A stretch of 64,000 nucleotides of DNA from Spirochaetaceae bacterium (lineage in GTDB: Bacteria > Spirochaetota > Spirochaetia > Treponematales > Treponemataceae), in the NCBI GenBank assembly GCA_017936665.1, contig JAGBFB010000010.1:54500-118499 (forward strand). The letters run 5' to 3'. The position numbers and the translations under genes are program-made. The notes below the pieces were generated by a model that was not told the DNA's origin, made no database searches, and was given only the letters and a program-made list of their open reading frames with translations. This document shows positions 26,506 to 36,280 of the stretch, piece after piece. Position 1 is the first letter of the stretch. Each line of letters opens with the position of its first letter.

Positions 26506-27660
26506 TTAATCTTCAGGAATGATGATTGTATCTATCAATACATTTTTTTTATTGGCAATTTCCAAAACCATTTCTTTTGTACATTTTATGCTTCCTCTAG
26601 GTCTTTTGTGAGGTTCTGCATCACCAATTAAGATTATTTTTTTCTGGGCTTTTGGATCCCAGTTATAAAATTCTAAGGCTCCATATAATGCTTCATAAAC
26701 TGCTTCTGGAACATCGCCGCCTTCATTTCCTCGTATTTTAAAATCATTTAAGTTTTTATAAAATTCATCGCAAATATCTGTAAAATTGAAAAATTTGATA
26801 GGTAAACCGTTATAAACATAATTATCTCCATAATCTCTATACAGAAGGAGTCCTAATCTGACAGAACCAAAATTTAATAATTCTGCTTCTAATTGAGGAA
26901 TTAAATTTTGTCGTAAATGGTCAACATCATTTTTCATGCTTCCTGTTGCATCAATAGCAAAAACCACATCAACTCTATCTTTAGGATTTATCTCTTTAAA
27001 TGATTTTAGAATATCATCAACTAAAGATTCTGGTCCTTGGGAATAAGTTATAGAGCCTTCTGTTGCAATTTCTTTAAATGAATCAAGTGCTAAAGGATTA
27101 TAAACTTCATAATTTTCTTGTTTAATGATTTCTTTTTCTTTTTTTCGGGTTATAAAATTAAACATAAAAGGATTGTCTAAATATTCTCCAGAATAATCTG
27201 CGTAAGGTTTTTCAAAGGTACGAATACTTACAAAAGTTCCTTTTTCAATTTTAACTTCCCCATTTCTTGTCCATGGATAACCAAAAATTAACTTTTCTGG
27301 TAAATATAAATGAAAAACCTTACCTAAAGTTTCGTGAATTTCAACAGTGGAATCAACGATACTATTTTTAGAAAATTCTGAATCTAAAAATTTACCATCA
27401 AGAATACGTTTTTCATCACCGTTTATTTTATTCCAATTTTCGCTTCTATATGCATAGTTTGCAGTTTTATTTTCTGGGTCTTTAGAGGTTTCGGTTAATA
27501 AAACGGAATTTACACCATCTTTTTGTTTTATATAAAGGTGATAACCAGCTTTTTCATCTTTTTCAACAATTATGTCTGATGCTTTAACAGATAAATCTAA
27601 TGAAAATAAGTTAAATGTCAAAAATGTCCAAACTATCAAAAAACTACAAAACTTCTTCAT
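26506..27660 (-). CDS. Exported VWA-domain protein
   Basis: 384 residues from the chosen start. Signal peptide MKKFCSFLIVWTFLTFNLFS, an N-terminal beta-rich region, and a C-terminal von Willebrand A domain (about 225-384) with the metal site VVFAIDATGSM, then RLGLLLYRDYGD and IILIGDAEPHK. VWA domains bind proteins through a divalent metal; the partner is unknown. I start at the ATG at 27660 because it begins the signal peptide; the frame is open 16 codons further upstream. There is no ribosome site. GCCGATAAT ends 6 bases before the ATG. Confidence 0.82.
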   Translation of the reverse strand: MKKFCSFLIVWTFLTFNLFSLDLSVKASDIIVEKDEKAGYHLYIKQKDGVNSVLLTETSKDPENKTANYAYRSENWNKINGDEKRILDGKFLDSEFSKNSIVDSTVEIHETLGKVFHLYLPEKLIFGYPWTRNGEVKIEKGTFVSIRTFEKPYADYSGEYLDNPFMFNFITRKKEKEIIKQENYEVYNPLALDSFKEIATEGSITYSQGPESLVDDILKSFKEINPKDRVDVVFAIDATGSMKNDVDHLRQNLIPQLEAELLNFGSVRLGLLLYRDYGDNYVYNGLPIKFFNFTDICDEFYKNLNDFKIRGNEGGDVPEAVYEALYGALEFYNWDPKAQKKIILIGDAEPHKRPRGSIKCTKEMVLEIANKKNVLIDTIIIPED

Positions 27661-27667
27661 ATTTAAA

Positions 27668-27695
27668 TTATCGGCATTTTTTTTAATAAAATCTA
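27668..27695 (-). promoter_or_regulatory. Sigma-28-like promoter of the VWA gene
   Basis: Minus strand: TAGA (27695-27692), 16 bases, GCCGATAA (27675-27668). The -10 matches the sigma-28 consensus exactly; the -35 is one base off TAAA. Confidence 0.5.
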
Positions 27696-27727
27696 AATAT
27701 TTATTCAATTTTTCTGAAAATATATGT

Positions 27728-27733
27728 TATAAT
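27728..27733 (+). promoter_or_regulatory. Extended -10 box of the 27749 gene
   Basis: TGTTATAAT (TG, one base, TATAAT). It ends 15 bases before the ATG and 9 before an in-frame GTG at 27743. No convincing -35. Confidence 0.5.
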
Positions 27734-27748
27734 ATATCTGTTGTGAAT

Positions 27749-28834
27749 ATGAAAGATAAACTTGCAAACGAAATTGAATTTACCTCTGTTGATATTGAAG
27801 ATTTTTATGGTGATGATGTACCATCTGAAGATAAATTTTCAACAGATATTATTGTTCTTACTGACCACGAAAAACAACTAGTAAATTTATTATTTACAAG
27901 ATTAAAAAATATTTCTCCAGAAACTCTAGAAGGTTTGGCTAACAGAATAAATGATGTGGAACGTCTTGCTAAAGATATTGCACGATTCCCATCTCTTTTG
28001 CATAGACAAACTTTTTCTCACGAGGTTCAAACTCAACATACTTTAGCAGAATCTTTACTTGAGCATCGTGATGGAGATAAAATACTACATTTGCCAACTA
28101 AAGCTATTCTTGGTAAGGGATTCTTGGTTGCAAAATTCCATGCCTTTGCGTCAATGACTAAAATAGCCAAAAATTCAAACTTTACTACGGAAGAAGTTGC
28201 AAAATATAAAGATGCCACTTTGAATATCATGTTTACTCTTATGGCAGAAGATGTTTATCTTAGTTTGCTTGAAGATCCAACTATTCATATTGATATTCGC
28301 CGAGAAATTGCATATTCATTGATTCTCCTTTGGGAACACAGAAGTGACCAAAATGTTGAAAGTATCGCTCCCGTTTTAAATAGTGTTTGGAGGGCAAGAC
28401 GAAAATTGGCACCTGCTTTTGGAACAATGGTTGGTACTAGCGAACTTTTACTTCTTTCAATTGATATGGATGATCAGTGGCGTCAATTTATGGCAACAAA
28501 ACTTGGCGAAAATGATGTTTCTACCGCAATGCAAGAATATCTTTTTGGTTTATCCTACGAGAAAATCTTAAAACTAAAGGATATTTTACGTAAAAAAGGA
28601 ATTTCAGCTATTGGTCGCGACGAAGTTTCTACTTTCCTTGGTGAAAAAATTCAAACTTCTTACGAAGAAGATTTTAGAAGTTTCTATATTCTTTATTCAG
28701 TTCGTCGTGATGATGCTGCTGCAAGAAAAAGGATGAATTTAACTGGACCACACCAAACTCTAGAAGCTCACTACATGAAATTTATTCTTGAGCGTGCAAA
28801 AGAAAAACAACATAACGATATATATGCAAAATAA
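27749..28834 (+). CDS. Conserved cytosolic protein of unknown function
   Basis: 361 residues from the ATG, not recognised. Helical and charged; notable segments VERLAKDIARFPSLLHRQ, EIAYSLILLWEHR and FYILYSVRRDDAAARKRM. No signal peptide, membrane segment or known catalytic motif. The open frame extends further upstream, but a TATAAT box at 27728 rules those starts out for this promoter; GTG 27743 or ATG 27749 remain. Sits between the che operon region and a PilZ gene. Confidence 0.72.
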   Translation: MKDKLANEIEFTSVDIEDFYGDDVPSEDKFSTDIIVLTDHEKQLVNLLFTRLKNISPETLEGLANRINDVERLAKDIARFPSLLHRQTFSHEVQTQHTLAESLLEHRDGDKILHLPTKAILGKGFLVAKFHAFASMTKIAKNSNFTTEEVAKYKDATLNIMFTLMAEDVYLSLLEDPTIHIDIRREIAYSLILLWEHRSDQNVESIAPVLNSVWRARRKLAPAFGTMVGTSELLLLSIDMDDQWRQFMATKLGENDVSTAMQEYLFGLSYEKILKLKDILRKKGISAIGRDEVSTFLGEKIQTSYEEDFRSFYILYSVRRDDAAARKRMNLTGPHQTLEAHYMKFILERAKEKQHNDIYAK

Positions 28835-28870
28835 TCAATAATGTATTTTTACTTATATGCCTTTTCTGTA

Positions 28871-28899
28871 TTGACGAATTGCCTTTTATAAATTATCAT
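28871..28899 (+). promoter_or_regulatory. Promoter of the PilZ gene
   Basis: TTGACG (28871-28876), 17-base spacer, TATCAT (28894-28899). The ATG begins 7 bases after the -10, which predicts a leaderless mRNA. Confidence 0.6.
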
Positions 28900-28906
28900 A
28901 TTAGTT

Positions 28907-29767
28907 ATGGGTGTTACGACCAGTCAACAACTAACTAGATATTATGAATTATACAGAGATACTGAAATTACTTTTACAAAAGAAGTAATCAGAACTCTGC
29001 ATCTTGATCCTCGTCAAATATATATAAAATGCTCCGGTTCTCAGTGGCCTTGTATTATTAACTCTACTTCTTTAATGGCAGCAAGAGTTATTATTGGAAC
29101 TAAGGGTGGGGCCTATACAGCTATTACTAACGATAAAAATAAAAGTCCAATAAACTTAAAATTTTGTTTTTCTCAGCCAGGAAGTCAGCCTATAATGTTT
29201 TTTATCACAGCAAGAGTTTCTGATATTTCTCCATATATGGATTCTTCAGATCTTGCAGTTGTAACATTGACTTTTACACAGCGACCACCTGATGATTTTA
29301 TCGAAATAATCGGAAAACTTATCGAAGCAAATACAAATGCTGTACGCCGTAGGGAAGAACGTATTGTTATAACAGAAGAATCAAAACGCAGGTTAGGAAT
29401 AATGAAGGAAGAAACCATTATTCACATTCAGAACGTTCCTCGCCACTGTATTCTTCGAGATTTATCTTTTTCTGGAGCAAAAGTTGTTCTTATGGGATTA
29501 GCTATGTTTGTAAAAGATAAAGAAGCTGTAATTCGTATTGATTTTGAAGAACCAAGAGAAACCATTAATATTCCAGGAAAAGTTGTTGCAACTGAAAATG
29601 TTGGTGGTAGAAAAGATTTAATCGCTGCCTCAATAAAATTTGACGAAGCTGCTGTTCCAATGCCCTATAAGATGCACATCAATGGATATTTAACTGCATT
29701 ACGAAAAACAATGTTGACTTCTGCATCTCAAAAGAATCAGCAAAGTGCTACTGGTGCACAAAATTAA
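28907..29767 (+). CDS. PilZ-domain cyclic-di-GMP-binding protein
   Basis: 286 residues. Residues about 1-140 form an N-terminal domain as in YcgR-like proteins. The C-terminal PilZ domain shows the binding pattern: an Arg-rich loop ([10 protein letters not shown], near 145) and DLSFSGAKV (D-x-S-x-x-G, near 187). It would bind cyclic-di-GMP and change motility or envelope behaviour; the effector partner is unknown. No Shine-Dalgarno and apparently leaderless. The TPR gene starts 25 bases downstream, probably in the same operon. Confidence 0.88.
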   Translation: MGVTTSQQLTRYYELYRDTEITFTKEVIRTLHLDPRQIYIKCSGSQWPCIINSTSLMAARVIIGTKGGAYTAITNDKNKSPINLKFCFSQPGSQPIMFFITARVSDISPYMDSSDLAVVTLTFTQRPPDDFIEIIGKLIEANTNAVRRREERIVITEESKRRLGIMKEETIIHIQNVPRHCILRDLSFSGAKVVLMGLAMFVKDKEAVIRIDFEEPRETINIPGKVVATENVGGRKDLIAASIKFDEAAVPMPYKMHINGYLTALRKTMLTSASQKNQQSATGAQN

Positions 29768-29792
29768 TTTTTATATTTTTTAAGGAAATACA

Positions 29793-30932
29793 ATGAACTC
29801 AACAAATCCTCTTGAATCTGTTTTTTTTATCACCTTGCCAGATGATTATTCTTTGCCAGAAAATGCATTCAAAATTGATACAACAATTCCATTACCAGTA
29901 CAAAGTTCTGCAAAAAATCCATCCGAATTTGATATGAATTCTTTGACTTGGGAAATGATTTTAGCAGGAATTTTATCAATTCTTGCTTATGATATAAATA
30001 ATAAACACATTCACTACTACAGAAGTTTGCTTACAAGTGTAAAACCAAATATAAAAACTGAATTAACTCAGGCTGCAATTTTAAAAGTTAAAAACGAAGA
30101 TTTTGATATTGCAGAAGAAATTTTTACAGCTCTTCACGGATTAGATCCTGAAGATATGGGAACAATATTAAATCTTGCATTGTTTTTTGATGAAAGAGCA
30201 GAATCTTATAGAAAATCAGGATTAAATGAAGATGCTGATGCCTACGATGAATTTGCACACAATTATTATCAACAAGCAATGGCTGCAGAACCTGCTGTTC
30301 CAGATGCATTTTTTAATGCTGGATTTTTTTATCTTAAATTAAAGAATTATACAAGAGCAAAAGAATGTTTTGAAACATATCTTACTCTTTCAGAAAAATA
30401 TGAAGAAAATGAAGTTACCGATAATGACCGAAGAAAACGTTCTAGAGCAGAAGAAATTGTGCAAGACATAAGTTCTAGAAATTTAGAAGATGAATTGTTT
30501 AAAAGTGCTTATGATTTTATCTCTATGGGGCAAGAAGAAAAAGGGCTTGAAAGCATAAAAGAGTTTCTTGAAAGTAATCCTAAGGTTTGGAACGCTTGGT
30601 TTATGTTAGGCTGGGCTTTACGACGATTAGAAAGATGGTCTGACGCAAAATCTGCTTTTTTACAAGCTGTTGAACTAGGTGGCAACAATCCTGATACCTA
30701 CAATGAATTGGCAATTTGTTGTATTGAATTAGAAGAGTTTAGCGAATGTAAAAAATTTCTTTCAGAAGCATTAAAAATTGAACCAGAAAATACAAAAATA
30801 ATTTCAAATTTAGGCTTCTTAGAAATGAAACAAGGAAATATTAGCGAAGCTCAAAAATATTTTACAATCGTTCTTGAATTAGACCCAAATGATGTAATAG
30901 CTAAAAAAACTTTAGAAAGTTTAGAAGATTAA
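29793..30932 (+). CDS. TPR-repeat protein
   Basis: 379 residues. Tetratricopeptide-type helical repeats are visible at about 85-200 (YYQQAMAAEPAVPDAFFNAGFFY..) and 235-375 (WNAWFMLGWALRRLERWSDAKSAF, NPDTYNELAICCIELEEFSECKKF, TKIISNLGFLEMKQGNISEAQKYF). TPRs mediate protein contacts. No signal peptide. SD is AAGGAAA 6 bases before the ATG. Probably co-transcribed with the PilZ gene. Overlaps the convergent DUF192 gene by 4 bases. Confidence 0.85.
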   Translation: MNSTNPLESVFFITLPDDYSLPENAFKIDTTIPLPVQSSAKNPSEFDMNSLTWEMILAGILSILAYDINNKHIHYYRSLLTSVKPNIKTELTQAAILKVKNEDFDIAEEIFTALHGLDPEDMGTILNLALFFDERAESYRKSGLNEDADAYDEFAHNYYQQAMAAEPAVPDAFFNAGFFYLKLKNYTRAKECFETYLTLSEKYEENEVTDNDRRKRSRAEEIVQDISSRNLEDELFKSAYDFISMGQEEKGLESIKEFLESNPKVWNAWFMLGWALRRLERWSDAKSAFLQAVELGGNNPDTYNELAICCIELEEFSECKKFLSEALKIEPENTKIISNLGFLEMKQGNISEAQKYFTIVLELDPNDVIAKKTLESLED

Positions 30933-31381
30933 TCTTTTAGTTTTGTTAAGTCTAAGTAATCTCCCACGGTTATTCCAACTTTTGAAAACCAACCTTGTGG
31001 AACTTCTAGGGCGTATCTAACATAACCTGTACTTACAACAGGTGAAAGACTAAAAGGTGTCATATCAAAGATATCTTTTATACGCCCTGAGTAATCAATA
31101 TATGCAATAGAAAGTGGGGTAGGAGTGTTTTTCATCCAAAAACTAGCAATTTTATCTTCAGTAAAAATGAATAACATACCAGTTCCTTCTGGGATATTTT
31201 TTCTGTTCATAAAACCATAACTTTGCTCTGCTTCAGTTTTTGCAAGTTCTGTATTTATTGTAATACGAGTTCCTTCTGAATTTGTAAGAAGTAAATCTTT
31301 TGTTTCTAATTTTTTGCCTTCGCAAGAAAAACTACAAAGTAAAAATAAGCATAAAATCAATTTGTAAAATTTAAATTTCAT
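30929..31381 (-). CDS. DUF192 lipoprotein
   Basis: 150 residues. Lipoprotein signal with lipobox SFSC (Cys20). The remainder is a DUF192 domain: I..ELAKTEAEQSYGFMNRKNIPEGTGMLFIF, FWMKNTPTPLSIAYID, YALEVPQGWFSKVGI, all typical. Function of the family is unknown. Last of three adjacent minus-strand genes, 1 base after the previous stop. Confidence 0.88.
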   Translation of the reverse strand: MKFKFYKLILCLFLLCSFSCEGKKLETKDLLLTNSEGTRITINTELAKTEAEQSYGFMNRKNIPEGTGMLFIFTEDKIASFWMKNTPTPLSIAYIDYSGRIKDIFDMTPFSLSPVVSTGYVRYALEVPQGWFSKVGITVGDYLDLTKLKD

Positions 31382-31382
31382 A

Positions 31383-31907
31383 TTAAAAACTCTCTAAAAA
31401 TTTCTGTCTAAGATAATCTTCTGTGGAAGTTGCTTTTTCGGAATTTTCTTGAAATGTATTAAAAACTTGTACATCTAAGTATTTTACAGTTAAAGGTTTT
31501 TCCAAAGATAAAATTACATTTTCATTTTTCCATTCAGATTTGTTTGGATTTAAAAACGTTGGACCACCATATTTTTGTGTAAAAGTTTTAAACATAGAAA
31601 AATAATCCATGCGCTCTGGATTTATATTTAGGATAATGCTGTAAAGTTTTCCTTCGTAAAATTGAAACCAACATCTATCAAAAAAAGAAGAACCTGAAGT
31701 TTCAATTAAAACTCTTTCTTCTGTAGGTAAAAGAGAAACATCCCTTTCTCCTCTAAAACCAAAAGAACTATCTTTTTCTAAAATTTCTCGAACTTCTTCA
31801 ACAGTTTGTCCAAGTTGAATTTCTTTATATCCCATTGGTAAATCTTGAGCCAGTAGGAAATAACTAAAACAAACTAGTAATAATGAAAAACATAAAGTTT
31901 TCTTCAT
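31383..31907 (-). CDS. Exported protein of unknown function
   Basis: 174 residues. Signal peptide MKKTLCFSLLLVCFSYFLLA, then a soluble domain beginning GYKEIQLGQTVEEVREIL, a pattern common in small bacterial periplasmic domains, with FYEGKLYSIILNI and FTQKYGGPTF. No lipobox. Start lies 10 bases after the stop of the cyclic-nucleotide gene, in an operon with it. Confidence 0.72.
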   Translation of the reverse strand: MKKTLCFSLLLVCFSYFLLAQDLPMGYKEIQLGQTVEEVREILEKDSSFGFRGERDVSLLPTEERVLIETSGSSFFDRCWFQFYEGKLYSIILNINPERMDYFSMFKTFTQKYGGPTFLNPNKSEWKNENVILSLEKPLTVKYLDVQVFNTFQENSEKATSTEDYLRQKFLESF

Positions 31908-31917
31908 AGCAACAGCC

Positions 31918-33102
31918 TTATCGTTTTTGTTTTCTTACAAATTCTGAATATTTTAACAATTCATCGCAATCTTTGATAAAAATTTTATTATTGTTTAATC
32001 TTATTCTAGAATCGCTAATAAAAGTTGTTAAAATATCACCTTGTTCATTTTGAGGAATTCCACACATATGAGCTAAATCGAAAGGTGTTAAATCAAACTG
32101 CCAAGAAACACCAGGTGTAACTGCAACTTTCGTTTTTTCTAGTTGTAAAGCCAACATGTCTAATAACTTTGCCATTGGATCTCTAATCTGTGTATTTTCA
32201 AGTTGCCTTGTCATTGCCCATAAACGTTCTGCAAAAGTAGTTGTAAGACGAGAAATTAATTGTGGCTGTGTAGCTACCATTTGGTCAAAGTTTTTACGGT
32301 TTACAGTCATTAATCGACAATCTTCGTGAGCGATGGCACTGGCAGAACGAGGTTTATTTTCAAGAAGAGCCATTTCACCAAAAAAATCACCTTTTTTAAG
32401 AACAGCCAAAATAACCTCATTTCCATCAACAACTTTAGATATTGTAACTTGACCTTCTTGAATGATAAACATATCGTGTCCACTTTGACATTCAGAAAAA
32501 ATCATGGTGTCTTTAGGATAATATCTAATTGGTTCCTTTGGGGTTTCAAAATATACAGCTCTAGATGTTGGTTTTAATGCAATAAACCGTTGTTTTGCAC
32601 GCTGTAAATAAACTCCCTGAGGACAGGCTTTCATATATTGATAATAACCGTAGATTGCTAAATCTCTTTTTCCTACTTTTTCGTAATATGATGCAATTGT
32701 AAAAAGTTGCTCGTAAGATGAAATAATATTACTTTTTAAAGTGATTTTTGTAAGAACATCATTCATGTTTCGCATTTTATTTGCAAAAGTGCGAATAATT
32801 TTCATTGCAACAGGTGTGTTTTTTTCGATAAGTTCTGGATATTGGTCACGACGAACTGAAATTGCAACTACATCAGTCAATGCAATTACTGTTTCAATTT
32901 GAGAACGCCCTGACATACAAGGAATTACTCCAATAAAATCCCCAGGTCCTAGAGTGTAGGAGTTATCTCCTGTTGAAACAGATACTTCTTTTTTACAAAG
33001 TACTTTTCCTCTTTGAATGATAAAAAATCTATCTGTGGCAGGTCTGCCTTCAACGAGTATATACGAATCTTTTCTAAAATTTACAAATGATAACTGTAAC
33101 AA
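31918..33102 (-). CDS. Crp/Fnr-like protein with two cyclic-nucleotide-binding domains
   Basis: 394 residues. First CNB domain about 5-120 (RFFIIQRGKV .. LGPGDFIGVIPCMSGRSQIETVIA), lacking the usual binding Arg. A helical TPR-like linker (about 130-180, FTIASYYEKVGKRDLAIYGYYQY). Second CNB domain about 190-310 with a full phosphate-binding cassette (FFGEMALLENKPRSASA). C-terminal winged-helix-like region (FDLTPFDLAHMCGIPQNE). A cAMP- or related-ligand-sensing regulator is likely, with one working site. TTG start after AGGAAGGG. Downstream genes at 31383 and 30929 follow closely. Confidence 0.85.
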   Translation of the reverse strand: MLQLSFVNFRKDSYILVEGRPATDRFFIIQRGKVLCKKEVSVSTGDNSYTLGPGDFIGVIPCMSGRSQIETVIALTDVVAISVRRDQYPELIEKNTPVAMKIIRTFANKMRNMNDVLTKITLKSNIISSYEQLFTIASYYEKVGKRDLAIYGYYQYMKACPQGVYLQRAKQRFIALKPTSRAVYFETPKEPIRYYPKDTMIFSECQSGHDMFIIQEGQVTISKVVDGNEVILAVLKKGDFFGEMALLENKPRSASAIAHEDCRLMTVNRKNFDQMVATQPQLISRLTTTFAERLWAMTRQLENTQIRDPMAKLLDMLALQLEKTKVAVTPGVSWQFDLTPFDLAHMCGIPQNEQGDILTTFISDSRIRLNNNKIFIKDCDELLKYSEFVRKQKR

Positions 33103-33182
33103 AACCCTTCCTCACCAATTATTGAGTATAAAATCCAAGTTTATAATTGTCAATCAAATATTTAAAATTAAACAAAGAAAGT

Positions 33183-34118
33183 TTATTTCTCTGATAAACT
33201 ATCGGTAAAAATTATTTCACACTCAAGCAAAAAACCTGTTTTTTCTTGTACATTTTTTTGTATATGTTCAACAAGTTTTTTTACATCCATGGCAGTTGCA
33301 CTTCCTGTATTTATAATAAAATTTCCATGCCAAGGAGCAACTTGGGCATCTCCCACAGAAAAACCTCGTAAACCAACTTCATCAATAATTTTTCCGGAAG
33401 GTTTACCAAAACTTCGATTATTTTTGAACACACTTCCTGCTGATGGATACTTAAAATGTCCTTTTAATTCTCTATCTGTAATGTAACTTTCTGCTTTATC
33501 AAAAATATCATTTTTTCTACCCTTACGAACTTTAAAATTAACTTCAACTATAAATTTATCCCCAGATTGAAATGGAGATTTTTTATAATCCCAGTCTTTT
33601 GAATCAAAAATATATTCTTTTAAAGTTAAATCAGAAAAATCAATATATTTTACAGATTTTAAAACATCACTTACTGAAATATCGTAACAACGAGCATTCA
33701 TAAAAACAGCTCCACCACAGGAACCAGGTAATCCTGCAAAATTCTCTAAACCAGAAATTGAGTTATTGATACAAAATTCTGTAATTGATTTTATTGTACA
33801 ACCTGCACCACAGGACAAGGTATCAGATTTTAATTTACAAAAATTCAAATCTAAAGTAGAAATTACAAGTGCATCAATTCCATCATCAGAAATGACAAGA
33901 TTTGAGCCTCCTCCCAAAATAAAAACGGGAACAGAATTTTCTTTTGCAACTTTCAACAAATAAAGTAAACTTTTTTCATCCTTGGGTTGAGCAAAAAAAG
34001 TTGCATTTCCGCCAATCTTAAAAGTTGTTTTGTCTTTTAAAGATTCATTTTCTAAAAATATGCCCCTAAAATTAGATTCTATATTGAAATTTACTGATTT
34101 TTTAAGTAGAGTATTCAT
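33183..34118 (-). CDS. murB: UDP-N-acetylenolpyruvoylglucosamine reductase
   Basis: FAD enzyme completing UDP-MurNAc synthesis for peptidoglycan. 311 residues from the ATG at 34118. FAD-binding marks KDKTTFKIGGNATFFAQP and FILGGGSNLVISDDG; GLENFAGLPGSCGGAVFMNA; the proton-donor Ser in YPSAGSVFKNN; and APWHGNFIINTGSATAMDV. The frame is open for 29 more codons upstream, but a TATAAT box (34126-34131) ends 7 bases before this ATG, so translation probably begins at the transcript end without a Shine-Dalgarno. Divergent from cysS. Confidence 0.95.
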   Translation of the reverse strand: MNTLLKKSVNFNIESNFRGIFLENESLKDKTTFKIGGNATFFAQPKDEKSLLYLLKVAKENSVPVFILGGGSNLVISDDGIDALVISTLDLNFCKLKSDTLSCGAGCTIKSITEFCINNSISGLENFAGLPGSCGGAVFMNARCYDISVSDVLKSVKYIDFSDLTLKEYIFDSKDWDYKKSPFQSGDKFIVEVNFKVRKGRKNDIFDKAESYITDRELKGHFKYPSAGSVFKNNRSFGKPSGKIIDEVGLRGFSVGDAQVAPWHGNFIINTGSATAMDVKKLVEHIQKNVQEKTGFLLECEIIFTDSLSEK

Positions 34119-34125
34119 GAATAGA

Positions 34126-34131
34126 ATTATA
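34126..34131 (-). promoter_or_regulatory. -10 box of murB
   Basis: TATAAT on the minus strand, 7 bases before the ATG. It fixes the start codon and implies a leaderless message. Confidence 0.55.
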
Positions 34132-34182
34132 CTATATATATGGACAAAAATCGATAGAGTTTTTATTAAATAGGAGTATTTT

Positions 34183-35685
34183 ATGGCTTTAAAATTATTT
34201 AACACAATGGGACGAGAACTTCAGGAATTTAAACCAATTTGCGAAGGTAAAGCAGGATTTTACGGCTGTGGACCTACAGTTTACAATTATGCCCATATCG
34301 GAAATTTACGAGCCTATGTTTTTCTCGATATTCTTGATAAAACTCTTCAGTTTTTAGGATATGATGTAAATCACGTTATGAATGTTACAGATATTGGACA
34401 TCTTTCTGGAGATAGTGACGATGGTGAAGATAAAATGCTTAAAACTGCCAAAGAAAAAGGACAATCTGTTTTAGATATTGCACAATTTTACACAGATGCT
34501 TTTTTTAGCGATATTTCAAAATTAAATATTCGTAAACCTGATGTTGTTTGTAAAGCAACTGAACATGTAAACGAAATGATTGAGCTTATCAAAAAAATTG
34601 AAGCAAATGGTCATACTTACATGGCAGGCGGAAATCTATATTATGATGTAACAACTTTCAAAGATTACGGAAAACTTGCTATGTTAAATCTTGATGATTT
34701 GAAAGCTGGTGCAGGAAAACGAGATGTTGTTGTTGTAGACGAAAACAAACGCAATCCTCACGATTTTGTTCTTTGGTTTACAAAAAGTAAATATGAAAAT
34801 CATGCACTTGTTTGGGATTCTCCATGGGGAAAAGGTTATCCAGGATGGCACATAGAATGTTCTGCAATGAGTATGAAATATCTTGGTGAAAATTTTGATA
34901 TTCACACTGGTGGAATTGACCACATTCCAATCCATCACACAAACGAAATTGCTCAATCAGAAGGTGCAACTGGTAAAAAATGGGTAAATTATTGGTTACA
35001 CAACGAATTTTTGGTTATCGCAAAAGAAAAAAATGCAGATGGAACAGAAAGTCAAGCTAAGATGTCAAAATCCAGTGGAAATTTCTTAACTCTTCAAAAA
35101 TTAATTGATGAAGGCTATGCTCCATTAGATTATCGCTTTCTTCTTTTAGGTGGACATTATCGTTCACAAATTACTTTCTCTTGGCCTGCTATGGATGGAG
35201 CTAAAAATTCTAGAAAAGCATTAAATCAAAGAATTGCAAAAATCCTTGAAAAAACTGAATTTGCAAAATCTCTTGAGGGTGTAAAAAATATAAAAATAAC
35301 ACAAGATACTGCGCTTTCTGAATTAGAGAATTTTACAAAAGCATTAGAAGATGATTTATCAACTCCAAAAGCACTTTCAATTTTGCAAACTACAGTAAAA
35401 AATCAAAATATTAGTGATGAACAAAAAATTGCTTTAATCAATAAAATGGACGAAGTTCTTTCTCTTTCTTTACTTGAAGAAGCAAAAAAGATTTTAGATG
35501 CAGAAAATCAACCTAAAAATGATGTTCAAGAATCAAATCCTGAAATTGAACAATTAATAGCAGAACGAGCTGAAGCAAAAAAACAGAAGAATTATCAACG
35601 TTCTGATGAAATTAGAGATCAATTAAAAGCAAAAGGAATAATTTTAATTGATACTCCTCAAGGAACAACTTGGAAATATGAATAA
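34183..35685 (+). CDS. cysS: Cysteinyl-tRNA synthetase
   Basis: Charges tRNA-Cys. 500 residues. Class I signatures: YNYAHIGNLRAY (HIGH) and AKMSKSSGNF (KMSKS, near 290). Zinc ligands are in FYGCGPTVYN, WHIECSAMS and HHTNEIAQSE. The C-terminus contains EIEQLIAERAEAKKQKNYQRSDEIRDQLKAKGI, typical of the family. ATG after GGAG. The sigma-factor gene begins 49 bases downstream. Confidence 0.97.
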   Translation: MALKLFNTMGRELQEFKPICEGKAGFYGCGPTVYNYAHIGNLRAYVFLDILDKTLQFLGYDVNHVMNVTDIGHLSGDSDDGEDKMLKTAKEKGQSVLDIAQFYTDAFFSDISKLNIRKPDVVCKATEHVNEMIELIKKIEANGHTYMAGGNLYYDVTTFKDYGKLAMLNLDDLKAGAGKRDVVVVDENKRNPHDFVLWFTKSKYENHALVWDSPWGKGYPGWHIECSAMSMKYLGENFDIHTGGIDHIPIHHTNEIAQSEGATGKKWVNYWLHNEFLVIAKEKNADGTESQAKMSKSSGNFLTLQKLIDEGYAPLDYRFLLLGGHYRSQITFSWPAMDGAKNSRKALNQRIAKILEKTEFAKSLEGVKNIKITQDTALSELENFTKALEDDLSTPKALSILQTTVKNQNISDEQKIALINKMDEVLSLSLLEEAKKILDAENQPKNDVQESNPEIEQLIAERAEAKKQKNYQRSDEIRDQLKAKGIILIDTPQGTTWKYE

Positions 35686-35734
35686 TTTTTGTAACTTTAG
35701 AAACTTTCTGTTGTTATCTACTACAGGAAGCATT

Positions 35735-36280
35735 ATGTTAAATGAAACAAATCCTCAGTTGCACGCTGCCGATCCAAAGGATTTTAAGAAGATTTATGAT
35801 GCTACAATGCAACTTCTTTTTAAAATTTCTTACAGAGTTGTAAATGATGAAGAAGCTGCTGAAGATTTGGTTCATGATTCTCTTATTAAAATGAATGAAA
35901 AAGAGTTAGTTTTTCCTTCTCTTGACGATGCAAAATATTGGCTAATTAGAGTTGTAAAAAACGCATCCTTGAATTATGCTAAAAGAAAGACAAGAGAACG
36001 AAAAGCTTACGAAAAAGTTCTTCGTGAAGATAAAAGAGAGGTTGTTTCTGGCGAAATTGAGCTTCTAAAAAAAGAAACTCAGGAAAAAACAAAAGAAGCA
36101 TTGAATAAACTTCCTGAAAAACTAAGAATTATTTTGATTCTTAGAGAATATGCCGAAATGAATTATAAAGAGATTGGAAGAATCTTAGGAATTACTGAAG
36201 GCAATGTAAAGGTTCGAGTTTTTAGAGCCCGAGAGCAACTTGCAAAAATTATAGGAGAAGACGATGTCTATATGTCCTGA
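35735..36280 (+). CDS. ECF-type RNA polymerase sigma factor
   Basis: 182 residues. Region 2 at about 18-85 (FKISYRVVNDEEAAEDLVHDSLIKM, YWLIRVVKNASLNYAKRK) and region 4 at about 115-175 (LNKLPEKLRIILILREYAEMNYKEIG .. ITEGNVKVRVFRAREQL). The ATG at 35735 has AGGAAG 4 bases upstream; an open frame reaches back into cysS but has no ribosome site there. The following anti-sigma gene overlaps it by 17 bases. The signal and regulon are unknown; the operon holds envelope-type proteins. Confidence 0.93.
   Translation: MLNETNPQLHAADPKDFKKIYDATMQLLFKISYRVVNDEEAAEDLVHDSLIKMNEKELVFPSLDDAKYWLIRVVKNASLNYAKRKTRERKAYEKVLREDKREVVSGEIELLKKETQEKTKEALNKLPEKLRIILILREYAEMNYKEIGRILGITEGNVKVRVFRAREQLAKIIGEDDVYMS

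Noticed and set aside
34138..34153. 15-base match between the cysS upstream region and 63896-63910
   Set aside because: The match is about what chance gives in AT-rich DNA of this length.
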